DNA of 64,000 nt from Alloprevotella rava (GCF_014195585.1 NZ_JACICA010000003.1:62001-126000); one strand, 5' to 3'. Counted from the first letter of the stretch, positions 8,096 to 19,228 are shown. Notes: generated by a model not told the origin, from the letters alone. Numbers and translations are program-made.

Positions 8096-8179
8096 GGAGA
8101 GAGAGGGATTCGAACCCCCGGTGCCTCTCAGCACGGCGGTTTTCAAGACCGCTGTAATCGACCACTCTACCATCTCTCC
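8096..8179 (-). tRNA. tRNA-Ser (anticodon UGA)
   Basis: An 84-base serine tRNA. The acceptor stem GGAGAGA pairs with TCTCTCC and is followed by discriminator G. The anticodon stem-loop GCGGT-CTTGAAA-ACCGC gives anticodon TGA. A long class II variable arm (GTGCTGAGAGGCAC) and the T-loop GGTTCGAATCC are clear. CCA is not encoded. Its 3' end faces the integrase 314 bases away, so it is the likely attB target of the conjugative element. Confidence 0.95.
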
Positions 8180-8221
8180 TTTCAGTCGCTTGACGCGATG
8201 GCTTTTAGTCGAAAAGCGGTG

Positions 8222-8252
8222 CAAAGATAAAGGTATTTTTGGATACAACAAA
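8222..8252 (-). promoter_or_regulatory. Promoter for tRNA-Ser
   Basis: On the minus strand TTTG (plus-strand positions 8249-8252) is followed after 19 bases by TATCTTTG (8222-8229), matching the Bacteroidetes -33/-7 consensus TTTG and TAnnTTTG. The start would fall about 40 bases upstream of the tRNA. Confidence 0.7.
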
Positions 8253-8422
8253 GGGAAAAGGCATTTATTTTATATTTTTTTGAAATTTAGTTGATTTGGC
8301 CCAAAATAGAACAGGGGACACTGATTCGCGCGCCAAAGCATGGGGATTTCATTTTCAAAGGTGTTGGGAGGTTTAAGGTGGAGGAAACAAGATAGGAGGA
8401 GTATTATACCGCGAAAGGGGTA

Positions 8423-8453
8423 GTTGAGACAGGAAAGGCTTTGCGTAATTTTG
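8423..8453 (+). promoter_or_regulatory. Promoter for flavodoxin gene
   Basis: GTTG (8423-8426), 19 bases, then TAATTTTG (8446-8453): a near-consensus Bacteroidetes promoter about 63 bases before the flavodoxin ATG. Confidence 0.55.
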
Positions 8454-8515
8454 CAACCACCAAAAGAAATGAAAGTTTAGAAATATATTCATTAAAGAAA
8501 ATAACAAAGAAAATT

Positions 8516-9004
8516 ATGAAGAAGACATTAGTGGTGTTTGGTTCCAGCACCGGAACTCTCGAGGGCATTGCAGAAGACATTGCCAACAAGTTAGGAGCCG
8601 ATGTTAAGAATGTATCAGAAGTGGATGCAGCTTTGCTCGAAGAATATGACAACCTGCTGCTTGGCTCTTCCACTTGGGGCGCTGGCGAAGTTCAGGACGA
8701 CTGGTACGATGGCCTCGAAGTGCTGAAACAAGCCAATTTGGCAGATAAGACAATCGCTCTCTACGGCTGTGGCGACGCTGAAAGCTACGGCGACACCTTC
8801 TGTGGCGCACTGATCGAGCTCTACAATGCAGTGGCTAACAGTGGTGCTAAACTGGTGGGTGCTGTTGATGCTTCAACCTACAACTATGTAGATTCTGAGG
8901 CCGTTGTTGATGGTAAGTTCGTAGGCTTGGCTCTCGATATCAACGAGGACAACGACGAGCGCATCGCCAACTGGCTGGAGGAAATCAAGGGCCAATTGGC
9001 CTAA
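8516..9004 (+). CDS. fldA: Flavodoxin
   Basis: A 162-residue long-chain flavodoxin, a cytoplasmic FMN-binding electron carrier. The FMN phosphate loop is FGSSTGTLEGIAEDIA at the N-terminus; the isoalloxazine-contacting segments are LLLGSSTWGAGEVQDDW and ALYGCGDAESYGDTFCGA. The start at ATG 8516 gives MKKTLVVFG, the normal flavodoxin N-terminus; upstream in-frame Met codons would add 25 non-homologous residues and overlap the promoter. The cupin gene follows in the same direction after 154 bases. Flavodoxin probably serves pyruvate oxidoreductase and reductive reactions in this anaerobe. Confidence 0.95.
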   Translation: MKKTLVVFGSSTGTLEGIAEDIANKLGADVKNVSEVDAALLEEYDNLLLGSSTWGAGEVQDDWYDGLEVLKQANLADKTIALYGCGDAESYGDTFCGALIELYNAVANSGAKLVGAVDASTYNYVDSEAVVDGKFVGLALDINEDNDERIANWLEEIKGQLA

Positions 9005-9158
9005 TCTCTTCCCGAAGCTTAGCTGGGCACATTTGTTACCCGACCTAACAGCCCTTCCTGTTCGGCATTCCTTTTGTTCAAGGAGTTTGTCAGAAGGAAG
9101 ATTCCGCTTGCGGAACGAATAAAGGGCTGGTCCCGTAACTCACAAACACATTTTTATT

Positions 9159-10911
<1,753 letters not shown>

Positions 10912-10959
10912 AATTTGGACAATTTAGATGGGCACTACTGCCCGTTCTAAAAAATACTC

Positions 10960-11013
10960 AAAACGAGGTACAAGAAAACGAAGGGCTTTCTCTCTCCACT
11001 TGTACCTCGTTTT
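10960..11013 (+). terminator. Terminator of the enolase transcript
   Basis: A perfect 15-bp stem (AAAACGAGGTACAAG / CTTGTACCTCGTTTT) with a 24-base loop, followed by more T residues (TTTCTTTATT). It lies 49 bases after the enolase stop. Confidence 0.85.
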
Positions 11014-11083
11014 TCTTTATTCCGTTCATTTATGGGGAAAAATCCTGGAGAGGGAAAAAGTATATTATATATATCATCGTCCA

Positions 11084-11400
11084 TATCCTTATTGTGTTTG
11101 AGAATACAATAAGGCTGTCAGCTGACACCCTTATTGCGTCAGCCGACGCCCTTATTGTAGCGGAGCAAATAATAAGGAAGACTGAAACGAAGAGGAAACT
11201 TGCTCCTCCTCCTGTTTTGTTTTCGTGTTGTCACGTCGTCACGTTGTCACGTTTTTGCTATAACGGATTGGAAATGTGCGTATTGTGCGCGTGACAACAG
11301 TGTGACAACAAAATCAATGGCGAAATTCATTGTCACGCACTTAAACAATTATATATCAGCGTGTTTACTTCATAGTGACAACGTGACAACATGACAACGA
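11084..11400 (-). repeat. Interspersed repeat, copy A (both modules, inverted relative to copies C-E)
   Basis: From 11084 to about 11168 lies the CAATAAGG/GTCAGCTGAC module, in which CTTATTG and CAATAAGG alternate with GTCAGCTGAC-like palindromes. From 11226 to 11400 lies the GTTGTCAC module, bounded by TGTTGTCACGTCGTCACG and GTGACAACGTGACAAC. The order is reversed compared with copies at 30, 42.7 and 51 kb, so the element sits in the opposite orientation. A frame at 11094-11294 is homologous to frames in those copies. The rest of the 745-base gap up to the SusC gene shows nothing else I can assign. Confidence 0.85.
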
Positions 11401-11656
11401 AATCGAGCAGTTTCTCTGGTGGAAGAGAGAGAGCTTATATCCTTCAACTCATTCTGTGCAACATCCCCTTTCCATGAAAGGACTCGGACCTATAATATCT
11501 CGCACTACTATTTTTAGTTTCTCTTTATTTGCACATTGACTAAGGCTTCTGTGTATTTTGTTGAGAAATTTCGTATTTTCGCAAAAGAAAGGATATAGAC
11601 GAGAAAACAGTCGGTCTCTTCAGGATAGTTTGTAACCCCTCTAAAAACAGGAACGC

Positions 11657-14362
11657 ATGAAAAGGAAGTTGTTGTTTTTGTTATTGATGTCGGAAATGTT
11701 AGGAGTCTCTGCCGTGGCACAGACCACCATTCCGCAGTTGTACACAGATAGTATATTGTTCGGTCAGAAAGGTTCGGCAGATGTCATCACCCGCGACCGC
11801 ATGAACAAAGGCTTAGTGGGTACTCCGCTGGAGGCACTCAGTGGGCAGGCGGCAGGTGTGAATATTGCCTCGAGCGGTGCTGACCGCATGGCAATGCTCT
11901 CCTCGGTACGCGTGCGCGGTACTACTTCTCTAACGGGAGGTAACGATCCCTTGGTGATTATCGATGGGGTATATAGCGACCTCTCCGCGCTCAATAGTAT
12001 CTTCCCCGCCGATATTGAGAGTTTCGCCATCTTGAAAAACGCAGCAGAGACCGCCCCCTACGGTTCGCGCGGAGCTTCGGGCGTCATACAGGTGACGACG
12101 AAGAAAGGCGCGGGCAATCATTTCCATATCTCCTACGATACCAATCTGGGACTGGAATCCGTCTATAAAACCCTTCCGATGCTCACAGCCGCGCAGTATC
12201 GGAGCGAAGTGGCACGCCTCGGACTGACAATTCCAGACGGTGGATTCAACACCGACTTTCAGCGCGCCATCACGCGCACAGGTTTTATCCAAAATCATCA
12301 TTTAGCGTTCAGTGGGGGCAGTGAGAATTCCAACTATCGAGCCTCCTTGGCGCGCATGGACCATAATTCTATCATTCGCCTTCATGGCAGCAACAATTTT
12401 GCCGCAAAGGTCGATTTGATGCAACGCGCCTTCGATGGATTGCTACAAATCGACATGGGACTCTTCGGCACCTCGATGCAGAAGGACAATATCTTTGACG
12501 TGCAAAAACTCTTCTACTCCACAGCCGCGCAGAATCCCACCCTCGACTATGCCCCTAAGGCTTCAGGCGGTTGGGATCGCAATTCGCAAGCCTCACAAAT
12601 CGTACCGCCAGGCGCGCTCCTTAATGAACAAGACAAGGATAAGCTCCTGAATTTTAACACCCATCTCCGACTGACAGCGCGCCTGTCGAAAGATGTGAGC
12701 CTCTCGGCTTTTGGCTCTTATTCCTACAACTCCTCTTCCAACGGGCAGTATCTCCCCACCTGGTTGTGGGCACAAGGGCAGGCCTATCGCTCCGAACTCA
12801 AGAGCGAAGACTGGTTGGGCAATCTGGAAGCGCGTTGGAGTCACACCTTTGGCCGTCATGCACTGAGTGCGCTCTTCTTTGCCGAATTGCAAAAACTCGA
12901 ACAGCGTGATTTCTACACCACCGTGAAAGGCTTCACCAGTAACGAATTCGGTTTCGACAATCTGGCAGCTGGCAGTCTGCGCCCCTATGGCGGCACAGGC
13001 AGTAGCTATGAAAATACAAATACCACCTCCTTTATGGCACAAGCCGAATATGGATACCGCGATTTGTTCACGCTGACGGGCAACATCCGTGCCGACGGTT
13101 CTTCCATTTTTGGTTCGGGCAACAAATGGGGCTTCTTCCCCTCCGTGTCGGCAACGTGGGACGTGCTCAATACGCTTCCCCAAATGCGCACAGCGTGGTT
13201 CAATACGTTCAAACTGCGCTCCGGCTATGGTCTTTCGGGCAATACGGGCGGCATACGCTCCTATAATTCGCTCCTCCTGCTCAATCCCGTTGGGGTGATT
13301 TCTTGGAAAGGCACACCCGCCACCACGTTTGGCATCCTCTCCAATGCCAACCCCGATTTGAAGTGGGAAACGCGCAGTTCCTTCAATGTGGGAGCTGATA
13401 TGGGCTTTTGGAAAAACCGCGTGGTGCTGACGGCGGAGTACTACTACTCTCGTACGCGTGATATGCTCTATATGTACGATGTGCCCGTACCTCCTTTCGT
13501 TTATCCGCAAATGCTGGCGAATCTTGGCTCTATGAGCAATAGCGGTTTTGAATTTGGGCTTGGCGTCACCCCTTTGCAGCGCAAGGATATGGAACTGAAC
13601 ATCAATGTCAACGTGTCGTTCCAGAAAAACAAACTCCTATCGCTGAGTGGAAACTATCAAGGACGCTATTTGTCGGCCTCTACGGTGACGCCCATTGGAG
13701 GCTTGAACGGTGCCGGCTTCCACGGTGGCGACAACAATATTGTTTATCAAATTATCGGACAACCCTTGGGTGTTTTCTATCTGCCCCATTGTAAAGGTCT
13801 TGTGAAGCGCGCTGATGGTAGTTATGCTTATGATATCGCCGACTTAAATAAGGATGGAAAAATAGACCTTTCCGACAGCGGCGACCGCTACATTGCTGGA
13901 CAAGCCACGCCAAAGATGACGCTCGGCTCGAACATTAGTTTCCGCTACAAAAACTTCGATGTGGCGCTGCAAATGAATGGCGCGTTCGGGCATAAGATAT
14001 ACAACGGCACAGCGCTGACCTACATGAACATGACCAGCTTCCCTTACTACAACGTGATGGCGAAAGCGCCTGCGGCCAACATTACCGACCAGATAGCTTC
14101 CGACTACTGGTTGGAGAGCGGAAACTATCTCAATTTCGACTACCTGACGGTGGGGTGGAACATCCCCGTGCAGCAGTGGTCGCGCTATATCAGCAGTTTG
14201 CGCATCTCTATGTCGGTGAACAATCTCGCCACGATAACGAGCTACAGCGGACTGACGCCCATGATCAATAGCTATGCCGTCAATAGCACTATCGGCATTG
14301 ACGACAAACGCACTTATCCCATTTATCGCACCTATAGTTTCGGACTTTCAATACAGTTCTGA
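11657..14362 (+). CDS. SusC/RagA-family TonB-dependent outer membrane receptor
   Basis: A 901-residue SusC-like receptor that imports ligands across the outer membrane with its SusD partner. Signal peptide residues 1-22 (to AVAQ) are followed almost at once by a SusC-type plug: EALSGQAAGVNIASSGADRM, VRVRGTTSLTGGNDPLVIID, then ILKNAAETAPYGSRGASGVI. The usual N-terminal carboxypeptidase-regulatory-like domain is missing, making the protein shorter than most SusC. The remainder is a 22-strand-type barrel ending in YSFGLSIQF with a terminal Phe. The SusD gene begins 2 bases after the stop. There are no glycan enzymes beside it, so the ligand is unknown. Confidence 0.93.
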   Translation: MKRKLLFLLLMSEMLGVSAVAQTTIPQLYTDSILFGQKGSADVITRDRMNKGLVGTPLEALSGQAAGVNIASSGADRMAMLSSVRVRGTTSLTGGNDPLVIIDGVYSDLSALNSIFPADIESFAILKNAAETAPYGSRGASGVIQVTTKKGAGNHFHISYDTNLGLESVYKTLPMLTAAQYRSEVARLGLTIPDGGFNTDFQRAITRTGFIQNHHLAFSGGSENSNYRASLARMDHNSIIRLHGSNNFAAKVDLMQRAFDGLLQIDMGLFGTSMQKDNIFDVQKLFYSTAAQNPTLDYAPKASGGWDRNSQASQIVPPGALLNEQDKDKLLNFNTHLRLTARLSKDVSLSAFGSYSYNSSSNGQYLPTWLWAQGQAYRSELKSEDWLGNLEARWSHTFGRHALSALFFAELQKLEQRDFYTTVKGFTSNEFGFDNLAAGSLRPYGGTGSSYENTNTTSFMAQAEYGYRDLFTLTGNIRADGSSIFGSGNKWGFFPSVSATWDVLNTLPQMRTAWFNTFKLRSGYGLSGNTGGIRSYNSLLLLNPVGVISWKGTPATTFGILSNANPDLKWETRSSFNVGADMGFWKNRVVLTAEYYYSRTRDMLYMYDVPVPPFVYPQMLANLGSMSNSGFEFGLGVTPLQRKDMELNINVNVSFQKNKLLSLSGNYQGRYLSASTVTPIGGLNGAGFHGGDNNIVYQIIGQPLGVFYLPHCKGLVKRADGSYAYDIADLNKDGKIDLSDSGDRYIAGQATPKMTLGSNISFRYKNFDVALQMNGAFGHKIYNGTALTYMNMTSFPYYNVMAKAPAANITDQIASDYWLESGNYLNFDYLTVGWNIPVQQWSRYISSLRISMSVNNLATITSYSGLTPMINSYAVNSTIGIDDKRTYPIYRTYSFGLSIQF

Positions 14363-14364
14363 TT

Positions 14365-15939
14365 ATGAAGAAATCGCTCTTTACCATAGCACTTTGCCTG
14401 CTGCTGACGGGATGCCTCAGTGAAGATCCCAAAGGGCAGCTGACAGAAAAGGATGCTTACGCCACGGCTGCTGGCGTGGAGCTTCATCTTGTGAACAATT
14501 TGTACAACTATATCGGAGGAAACCAAGATAGTCAGGGATTGATGGGGACGCCGCGCGGCGTTTACGACTTCAATTCGCTGACGACGGACGAACAAATGCT
14601 ACCCATTCGCGGCGGCGACTGGTATGATGGTGGTTTCTGGCAACGTCTGCACACCCACCAGTGGACAGATTCGGAAGAGCCGCTGCAAAACACTTGGAAT
14701 TATCTTTACAAGGTGGTCATGCTCTGCAATCGTTCGCTTTATAAAATAGACCGCAATCGCAATGTGCTGACATCTGCGCAGTATGAGAGCTATACGGCGG
14801 AGGTGCGCGCCATTCGGGCAATGTACTATTTCTACATTATGGACCTCTTCGGACGTGTACCACTTGTGACCAGCTATTCCGAAACTCCTGAAACAACGGG
14901 GCAAACAGAGCGCAGCGCAACTTACGCCTTTATCCTGAACGAGCTCAATGCTGCTCTGCCCAATCTCTCTATGGAGCGGAGCAACTATGTGGGGGCAAAC
15001 TATGGGCGAGTGACGAAGCCTGTGGTGTGGTTCCTTTTGGCAAAACTCTATCTCAATGCGGAAATTTATGCCGACGACGATTGGACGGATGCGCATCGCC
15101 CTTCGGGGAGTGGTTTGTTCTTCCAGGTTGATGGGCATAAACTGAATGCTTGGCAGGCTGCTATAGCTTATTGCGAGAAACTCACGGCGGCGGGCTATGG
15201 TCTTGAAGCCGATCCAGCGAAGAACTTCTCCGTTCAGAACGAAACTTCAGCTGAAAACATTTTTGTCATTCCGATGGACAAGCTTCTTTATGCCAATCAG
15301 TTCCTTTATCTCTTCCGCAGTCGCCACTATGCCCACGGTTCAGCCCTTGGTATGGATGCCGAAAACGGTACATCGGCCACTCTCTCCACCGTTCGTGCTT
15401 TCGGCTACGGAACGGAGAATCTCGACACGCGTTGGGCGATGGATTTCTTTGCCGATACGGTCAGTGTGGACGGCAAGGTGGTAATGCTCGACAATGGCAA
15501 ACCGCTTGTTTACAATCCGCTTGAAGTGCGCGACAACCTCACGGGATCTCCTTACGAACAAACAGCGGGTGCACGCATGAAGAAATATGAAGTGGATCGC
15601 CAGGCTTATTCCGATGGGAGATTACAGAATAACGACATTGTGCTCTATCGTTATGCCGACGTGCTACTCATGCAGGCCGAAGCCCTTGTGCGCAATGGCG
15701 ATGATGGCTCAGCCCCCTTTGATGCCGTCCGCGCCCGCGCAGGAATGCCCCTCCGCTCGTGTACGCTGACAAATCTGCTCACCGAGCGACTTCTCGAACT
15801 CATGTGGGAAGGTTGGCGCCGCAACGATCTCGTTCGCTTTGGCGAGTTCGATACCAATGCCTATCTCACTGTCTTCCCCATCCCTCAAAACGTGCTCGAC
15901 CTTAACGGAAAATTGACACAGAACAAGGGGTATAAATAG
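14365..15939 (+). CDS. SusD/RagB-family lipoprotein
   Basis: A 524-residue surface lipoprotein that caps the SusC receptor and binds its ligand. The signal peptide ends in the lipobox LTGC (Cys17). TPR-like helices typical of SusD follow (AEVRAIRAMYYFYIMDLFGR, VVWFLLAKLYLNAEIYA) with the C-terminal RYADVLLMQAEALVRNG, ELMWEGWRRNDLVRFGEF and VFPIPQNVLDLNGKLTQNKG segments. It lies directly after its SusC partner and before a terminator, so the two form a bicistronic operon. Confidence 0.95.
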   Translation: MKKSLFTIALCLLLTGCLSEDPKGQLTEKDAYATAAGVELHLVNNLYNYIGGNQDSQGLMGTPRGVYDFNSLTTDEQMLPIRGGDWYDGGFWQRLHTHQWTDSEEPLQNTWNYLYKVVMLCNRSLYKIDRNRNVLTSAQYESYTAEVRAIRAMYYFYIMDLFGRVPLVTSYSETPETTGQTERSATYAFILNELNAALPNLSMERSNYVGANYGRVTKPVVWFLLAKLYLNAEIYADDDWTDAHRPSGSGLFFQVDGHKLNAWQAAIAYCEKLTAAGYGLEADPAKNFSVQNETSAENIFVIPMDKLLYANQFLYLFRSRHYAHGSALGMDAENGTSATLSTVRAFGYGTENLDTRWAMDFFADTVSVDGKVVMLDNGKPLVYNPLEVRDNLTGSPYEQTAGARMKKYEVDRQAYSDGRLQNNDIVLYRYADVLLMQAEALVRNGDDGSAPFDAVRARAGMPLRSCTLTNLLTERLLELMWEGWRRNDLVRFGEFDTNAYLTVFPIPQNVLDLNGKLTQNKGYK

Positions 15940-15970
15940 CGGCAGGTACACCCTCTGCAACACAATATAG

Positions 15971-16019
15971 AAAAGCATCTGTAAGTCTATGTTCTAACAT
16001 AGCATTTGCAGATGCTTTT
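15971..16019 (+). terminator. Terminator of the first SusC/SusD operon
   Basis: An 11-bp outer stem (AAAAGCATCTG / CAGATGCTTTT) encloses an inner CTATGTTCTAACATAG hairpin and is followed by TTT. It begins 32 bases after the SusD stop. The rest of the 237-base gap to the esterase holds only a small TATATG...CATATA palindrome near 16132-16153. Confidence 0.75.
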
Positions 16020-16176
16020 TTCAACGGCTGTATTCGCCTTTTTCTGACTCTTTTTCTTTTTTCGGACACATTTTTTGAAGAGTTAGAAAAGAGGGTGATA
16101 GCCAAGTGTTTTCCTACAATCTCTCAGGATTTTATATGTGGTAACATATAAAAAGAGCGTTGTTGAAATTCTTTTT

Positions 16177-17187
16177 CTATTGGATGTCGTTTAGGAAATT
16201 ACTGACGGTTTTGACTGCTTCGGCAAATGCTGTGGGCTGTCCAGAGACGGTTATGAACAGATGCGAAGCGGTTGGGTAGATATGATAGGTTACGGGGCGG
16301 TTCAGTTTTTGTAACCGTTTGACAAAGTCGGCAGTCTGATCCAGCAGAATATCGTGACCAGCAGAGATAAAGAGTGCTGGCGGCAAAGCCTTCAATGCTT
16401 TGTCGCTACATAAACCTACTGACACAAGCGGATTCTTTTCGTTGTGATGGGCATAAGCCTCGTTGAATGCCTCAAGTAGTTCTGCATCATTTCCATACCC
16501 TTTCGCATACTTTTCCCACGAAGCCGTCTGCTCTGTAAAGAGTTTTGTGACAGGATAGATAGAAATGACTTTGAAGATATTGGGAACAGACATGGTTGTT
16601 GCCAATGCCAAATTCCCTCCTGCACTATCTCCTCCAATCGAGATCTGTGTAGAGTCGCAGTTCCACTCCTCCGCATGAGCTTTCAGAAAGGAAATGGCTC
16701 GCTGACAATCTTCGAGTGGAGCGGGGAAAGGATGAGTCGGTGCGAGGCGATAGTTGAGCGCGGCCACAACACAATCTGCCTCCAAGGCAACAGCAGCGCA
16801 GAAACGGGCGCAACTGTTGATGCTGCCAAAACACCATCCGCCGCCATGCAGATAGAGCAGTATGGGGCGTTTGCGCGTTGAGGCTTTCTTCGGAGAGAAT
16901 AAACAGATGTTAGGTGAAGGGTAAAACGTTTTGACATTTTCCGGTAGTGTCGGTGCTTGATTCCTGCTCTCTCTTATTTTTTGTAAGTTCGAATCGTTGC
17001 CTTGCATGGCAGCACGAACAGCAAGCATCTGCGTGTGTTGCAATCCTGGTTTCATCTTTGCCAGAAAGGCCTGTTCTTCAAGCAGCATCTTTTGTTGCAG
17101 CACAGAATCTGGGTATATGGAATGGGCCGTTAGTGAGGATAACGCCATGAGTGCGGAAGAGATATATTTAAGAGAACGTAGTTTCAT
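16177..17187 (-). CDS. Exported alpha/beta hydrolase of the hormone-sensitive-lipase type
   Basis: A 336-residue esterase-like enzyme. An N-terminal signal peptide (SSALMALSSLTAHS) directs export. The HSL-family oxyanion motif is LYLHGGGWCFGS, the nucleophile lies in GGDSAGGNLALA, the acid is probably Asp in SAGHDILLDQT, and the catalytic His is in YPTASHLFITV. It probably hydrolyses short-chain or acetyl esters in the periplasm; the substrate is unknown. The gene is monocistronic. A possible promoter (TTGC, 19 bases, TAACTTCG on the minus strand) lies upstream. Confidence 0.9.
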   Translation of the reverse strand: MKLRSLKYISSALMALSSLTAHSIYPDSVLQQKMLLEEQAFLAKMKPGLQHTQMLAVRAAMQGNDSNLQKIRESRNQAPTLPENVKTFYPSPNICLFSPKKASTRKRPILLYLHGGGWCFGSINSCARFCAAVALEADCVVAALNYRLAPTHPFPAPLEDCQRAISFLKAHAEEWNCDSTQISIGGDSAGGNLALATTMSVPNIFKVISIYPVTKLFTEQTASWEKYAKGYGNDAELLEAFNEAYAHHNEKNPLVSVGLCSDKALKALPPALFISAGHDILLDQTADFVKRLQKLNRPVTYHIYPTASHLFITVSGQPTAFAEAVKTVSNFLNDIQ

Positions 17188-17469
17188 TGGTCAAAGTTTT
17201 ATGCTTTTATATTTACCTTTATTTTGCTTTTGTGCGAAGTTAGAGCTTATATTCGTTTTCGGCAACGGCTGTTCACTAAAATAAGGTTTTATGGGAGAAA
17301 AAAGCAAGTTCGTATGGAGAGAATCACGGGGACAGAAGCATATATTTGGCAGAGAAAACATCTGTATGTAACCTCTTTGCTCCCACTAAAAAGAGGGAAA
17401 TTCCTCAAAAGGCTTCATTTTGAAACTTTTCTGGAGATGTTGTACAAGTGCTATATATGTACTCGTAAA

Positions 17470-17548
17470 TATCCTTATTGAATTTGAGAATACAATAAGG
17501 CTGTCAGCTGACGCAATAAGGCTGTCAGCTGACGCCCTTATTGTATTT
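17470..17548. repeat. Interspersed repeat, copy B (CAATAAGG/GTCAGCTGAC module only)
   Basis: The segment contains CCTTATTG, CAATAAGGCTGTCAGCTGAC twice in tandem, and CCCTTATTGTA. It is the same module found in copies A and C-E but without the GTTGTCAC part. It lies in the gap between the divergently read esterase start and the PepSY gene end. Confidence 0.8.
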
Positions 17549-17554
17549 TTACAG

Positions 17555-17600
17555 AATTGTCCTTCCCCTCACTGCGGGTAGTGAGGAGGGAAGGACAATT
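17555..17600 (-). terminator. Long hairpin downstream of the PepSY-TM gene
   Basis: A 13-bp stem AATTGTCCTTCCC / GGGAAGGACAATT continues after a 2-base bulge into CTCACT / AGTGAG around a 6-base loop. It starts 24 bases past the stop of the leftward gene. The T tract on the minus strand is weak, so its terminator role is inferred. Confidence 0.55.
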
Positions 17601-17623
17601 ATTGTAGGTGGAGATATATGGGA

Positions 17624-19078
17624 TTAGTGTTTTGTCCGATGATTATTGTAGCGAATTTTCCAACCTGTCCAAATGCACCAAGCGAGGGCCAGACCTATGA
17701 GGAAAATGTATAAAAGAGTGCCTTTGCCTAAGAAGGTGTAGATGCGGCCAGTGTGGATTTCTATGCAGACATTGCGCAGCGACATGGGGAGGGAAGCCAT
17801 GCGAGGCGGCATGGGGAGGGCGGGAGTGCCGTGATAGTAGTCGACAACGATGGGAGATTTGCTGAAGTGAGAGGTGAACCCCGCCACGGCATTTTTCCCA
17901 AGGGGGATTCCGCGAATGGGTTCGGCGGGGCGCCCCGTGAAATAATCGGTCACAGTGCCCTGTTTTCTGTTCCAGCGAAACATACCATAGAAAGAGCCGA
18001 TGAGCCACTGCCCCTGGCTGTCCTTCTCCTGCGCGTTGATGCCCATAACGCTCACGGGCGGTTGCGTTGTCAGAGCTTGCGGTTGTGCGTGTAAATCCTT
18101 GAGAGAAAAGAAGCCTTCAGAGGAATAGAGCAACCATTCCTGCTCATCAGCATCGTAGCGCAGCGTGCGGAGTTTTTCGTGCCAAGGATTGTTGCTATCC
18201 ATGGTGGTGAAGGGGATGGGAGGGATTTTTCCCGAAGCAATAGCTATGAGTGCTGGTGGGCGCAACATCCATCCCGTGATGCAAAGAAAAAGCGTCAGGG
18301 CAATGGTGAGTTTTCCAATGTGGTTGTGCCATGCCGAAAGTTTGCGCCGAAGCAAGCGCCCTCTTTCTTTGCTCAAATGGGGGAGAAACCAGTACACAAC
18401 GCCCGTTAGCGTTAAGAAAATGAGGACGATTGCGATACTATCAACGAGGAGTACGCCCACGATTCCGAAAAGCTCCCCACTGTGTAAGAACCAGATGGTG
18501 CGAAATAGCGATACTTTACCTTCGTCGTTAGCTGCTTTCGTCAGACTGATGCGGGCGAAGTTCGCGTAAGGAGGGCGAGCCAGGAAGATGTGCGAGCGAC
18601 CCGTCACGATGAGGCTGTCGCCCTGTGTGGTGATGTCGCTCAGCTTTTCGTCCTCTTCCCGAGGCAGAGCCTCTTCGCTCCATTGCCCATTGGGCTGCAA
18701 ACGATAGAGCCCATACTGCCCCAGCGCAAAGACTTCGCCAGCGGGCGTAGTGACCATTCCGCGAATTTGGCGGAAGTCGGCTCCGTGGGGTAGTCCTTGG
18801 TTGAAATCGGTGACAGACGCTGCCGTGCTATCCGTTAGCCAAATGCCGCTATTGCCATAGATAAGCACCTGCTGTTGCCAGCGTATAGTTCCGCGCAGGA
18901 GTCCGCCGTTCCACTGTTTGTAGCGATAGTCGGAAGGAAGTGCGGAGCGACTGATATTGACATTTGAGAAAAGTTCAGCATGGTTCAACACCAGTCCCGA
19001 CACGCAGAACATGATGATGAAGAAACCCAATATCAGTCCGAACCATTTGTGGTGCTTGCGCCAAGCAGCCTTTTTCAT
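17624..19078 (-). CDS. PepSY-associated TM helix protein (probable iron/haem-linked inner membrane protein)
   Basis: A 484-residue inner-membrane protein. Start taken at ATG 19078 (MKKAAWRKHHKWFGLI), since the longer frame runs through a terminator hairpin. The N-terminal HHKWFGLILGFFIIMFCVSGLVLNHAE pattern is typical of PepSY_TM proteins. Further helices include LFGIVGVLLVDSIAIVLIFL with TGVVYWFLPH, AWHNHIGKLTIALTLFL with CITGWMLRP, and a C-terminal LLYIFLIGLALAWCIWTGW. The His residues near helix ends could bind haem. Family members often accompany TonB-dependent iron or haem receptors; here the haem operon lies immediately upstream. The activity, perhaps reduction of iron, is inferred. Confidence 0.85.
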   Translation of the reverse strand: MKKAAWRKHHKWFGLILGFFIIMFCVSGLVLNHAELFSNVNISRSALPSDYRYKQWNGGLLRGTIRWQQQVLIYGNSGIWLTDSTAASVTDFNQGLPHGADFRQIRGMVTTPAGEVFALGQYGLYRLQPNGQWSEEALPREEDEKLSDITTQGDSLIVTGRSHIFLARPPYANFARISLTKAANDEGKVSLFRTIWFLHSGELFGIVGVLLVDSIAIVLIFLTLTGVVYWFLPHLSKERGRLLRRKLSAWHNHIGKLTIALTLFLCITGWMLRPPALIAIASGKIPPIPFTTMDSNNPWHEKLRTLRYDADEQEWLLYSSEGFFSLKDLHAQPQALTTQPPVSVMGINAQEKDSQGQWLIGSFYGMFRWNRKQGTVTDYFTGRPAEPIRGIPLGKNAVAGFTSHFSKSPIVVDYYHGTPALPMPPRMASLPMSLRNVCIEIHTGRIYTFLGKGTLLYIFLIGLALAWCIWTGWKIRYNNHRTKH

Positions 19079-19188
19079 TTCTTTTCTTCTTTTTTGTAAG
19101 TGATCACAGAGATATGAATCTTCTGCTTTATCCAGAGGTAGAGAAGCAGAGAAGAGGAGGAGAAGGATGCGCAATGAGGAAAGAAAAA

Positions 19189-19228
19189 TTGTACACCTAT
19201 GTACAACCAGCTGTACATAGGTGTACAA
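19189..19228 (-). terminator. Perfect 17-bp palindromic terminator of the haem operon
   Basis: TTGTACACCTATGTACA and TGTACATAGGTGTACAA form a perfect 17-bp stem with a 6-base loop. On the minus strand it is followed by TTTTTCTTTCC, fitting an intrinsic terminator for the operon that ends at 19311. Each arm contains repeated TGTACA/TGTACAC motifs, so an operator role for the PepSY gene is also possible. Confidence 0.7.

Noticed and set aside
12593-13510. A 305-codon antisense frame inside the first SusC gene, and a similar one at 21033-21950 inside the haem receptor
   Set aside because: Both are shadows of strongly biased barrel genes, rich in His, Arg and Cys, without any domain pattern.
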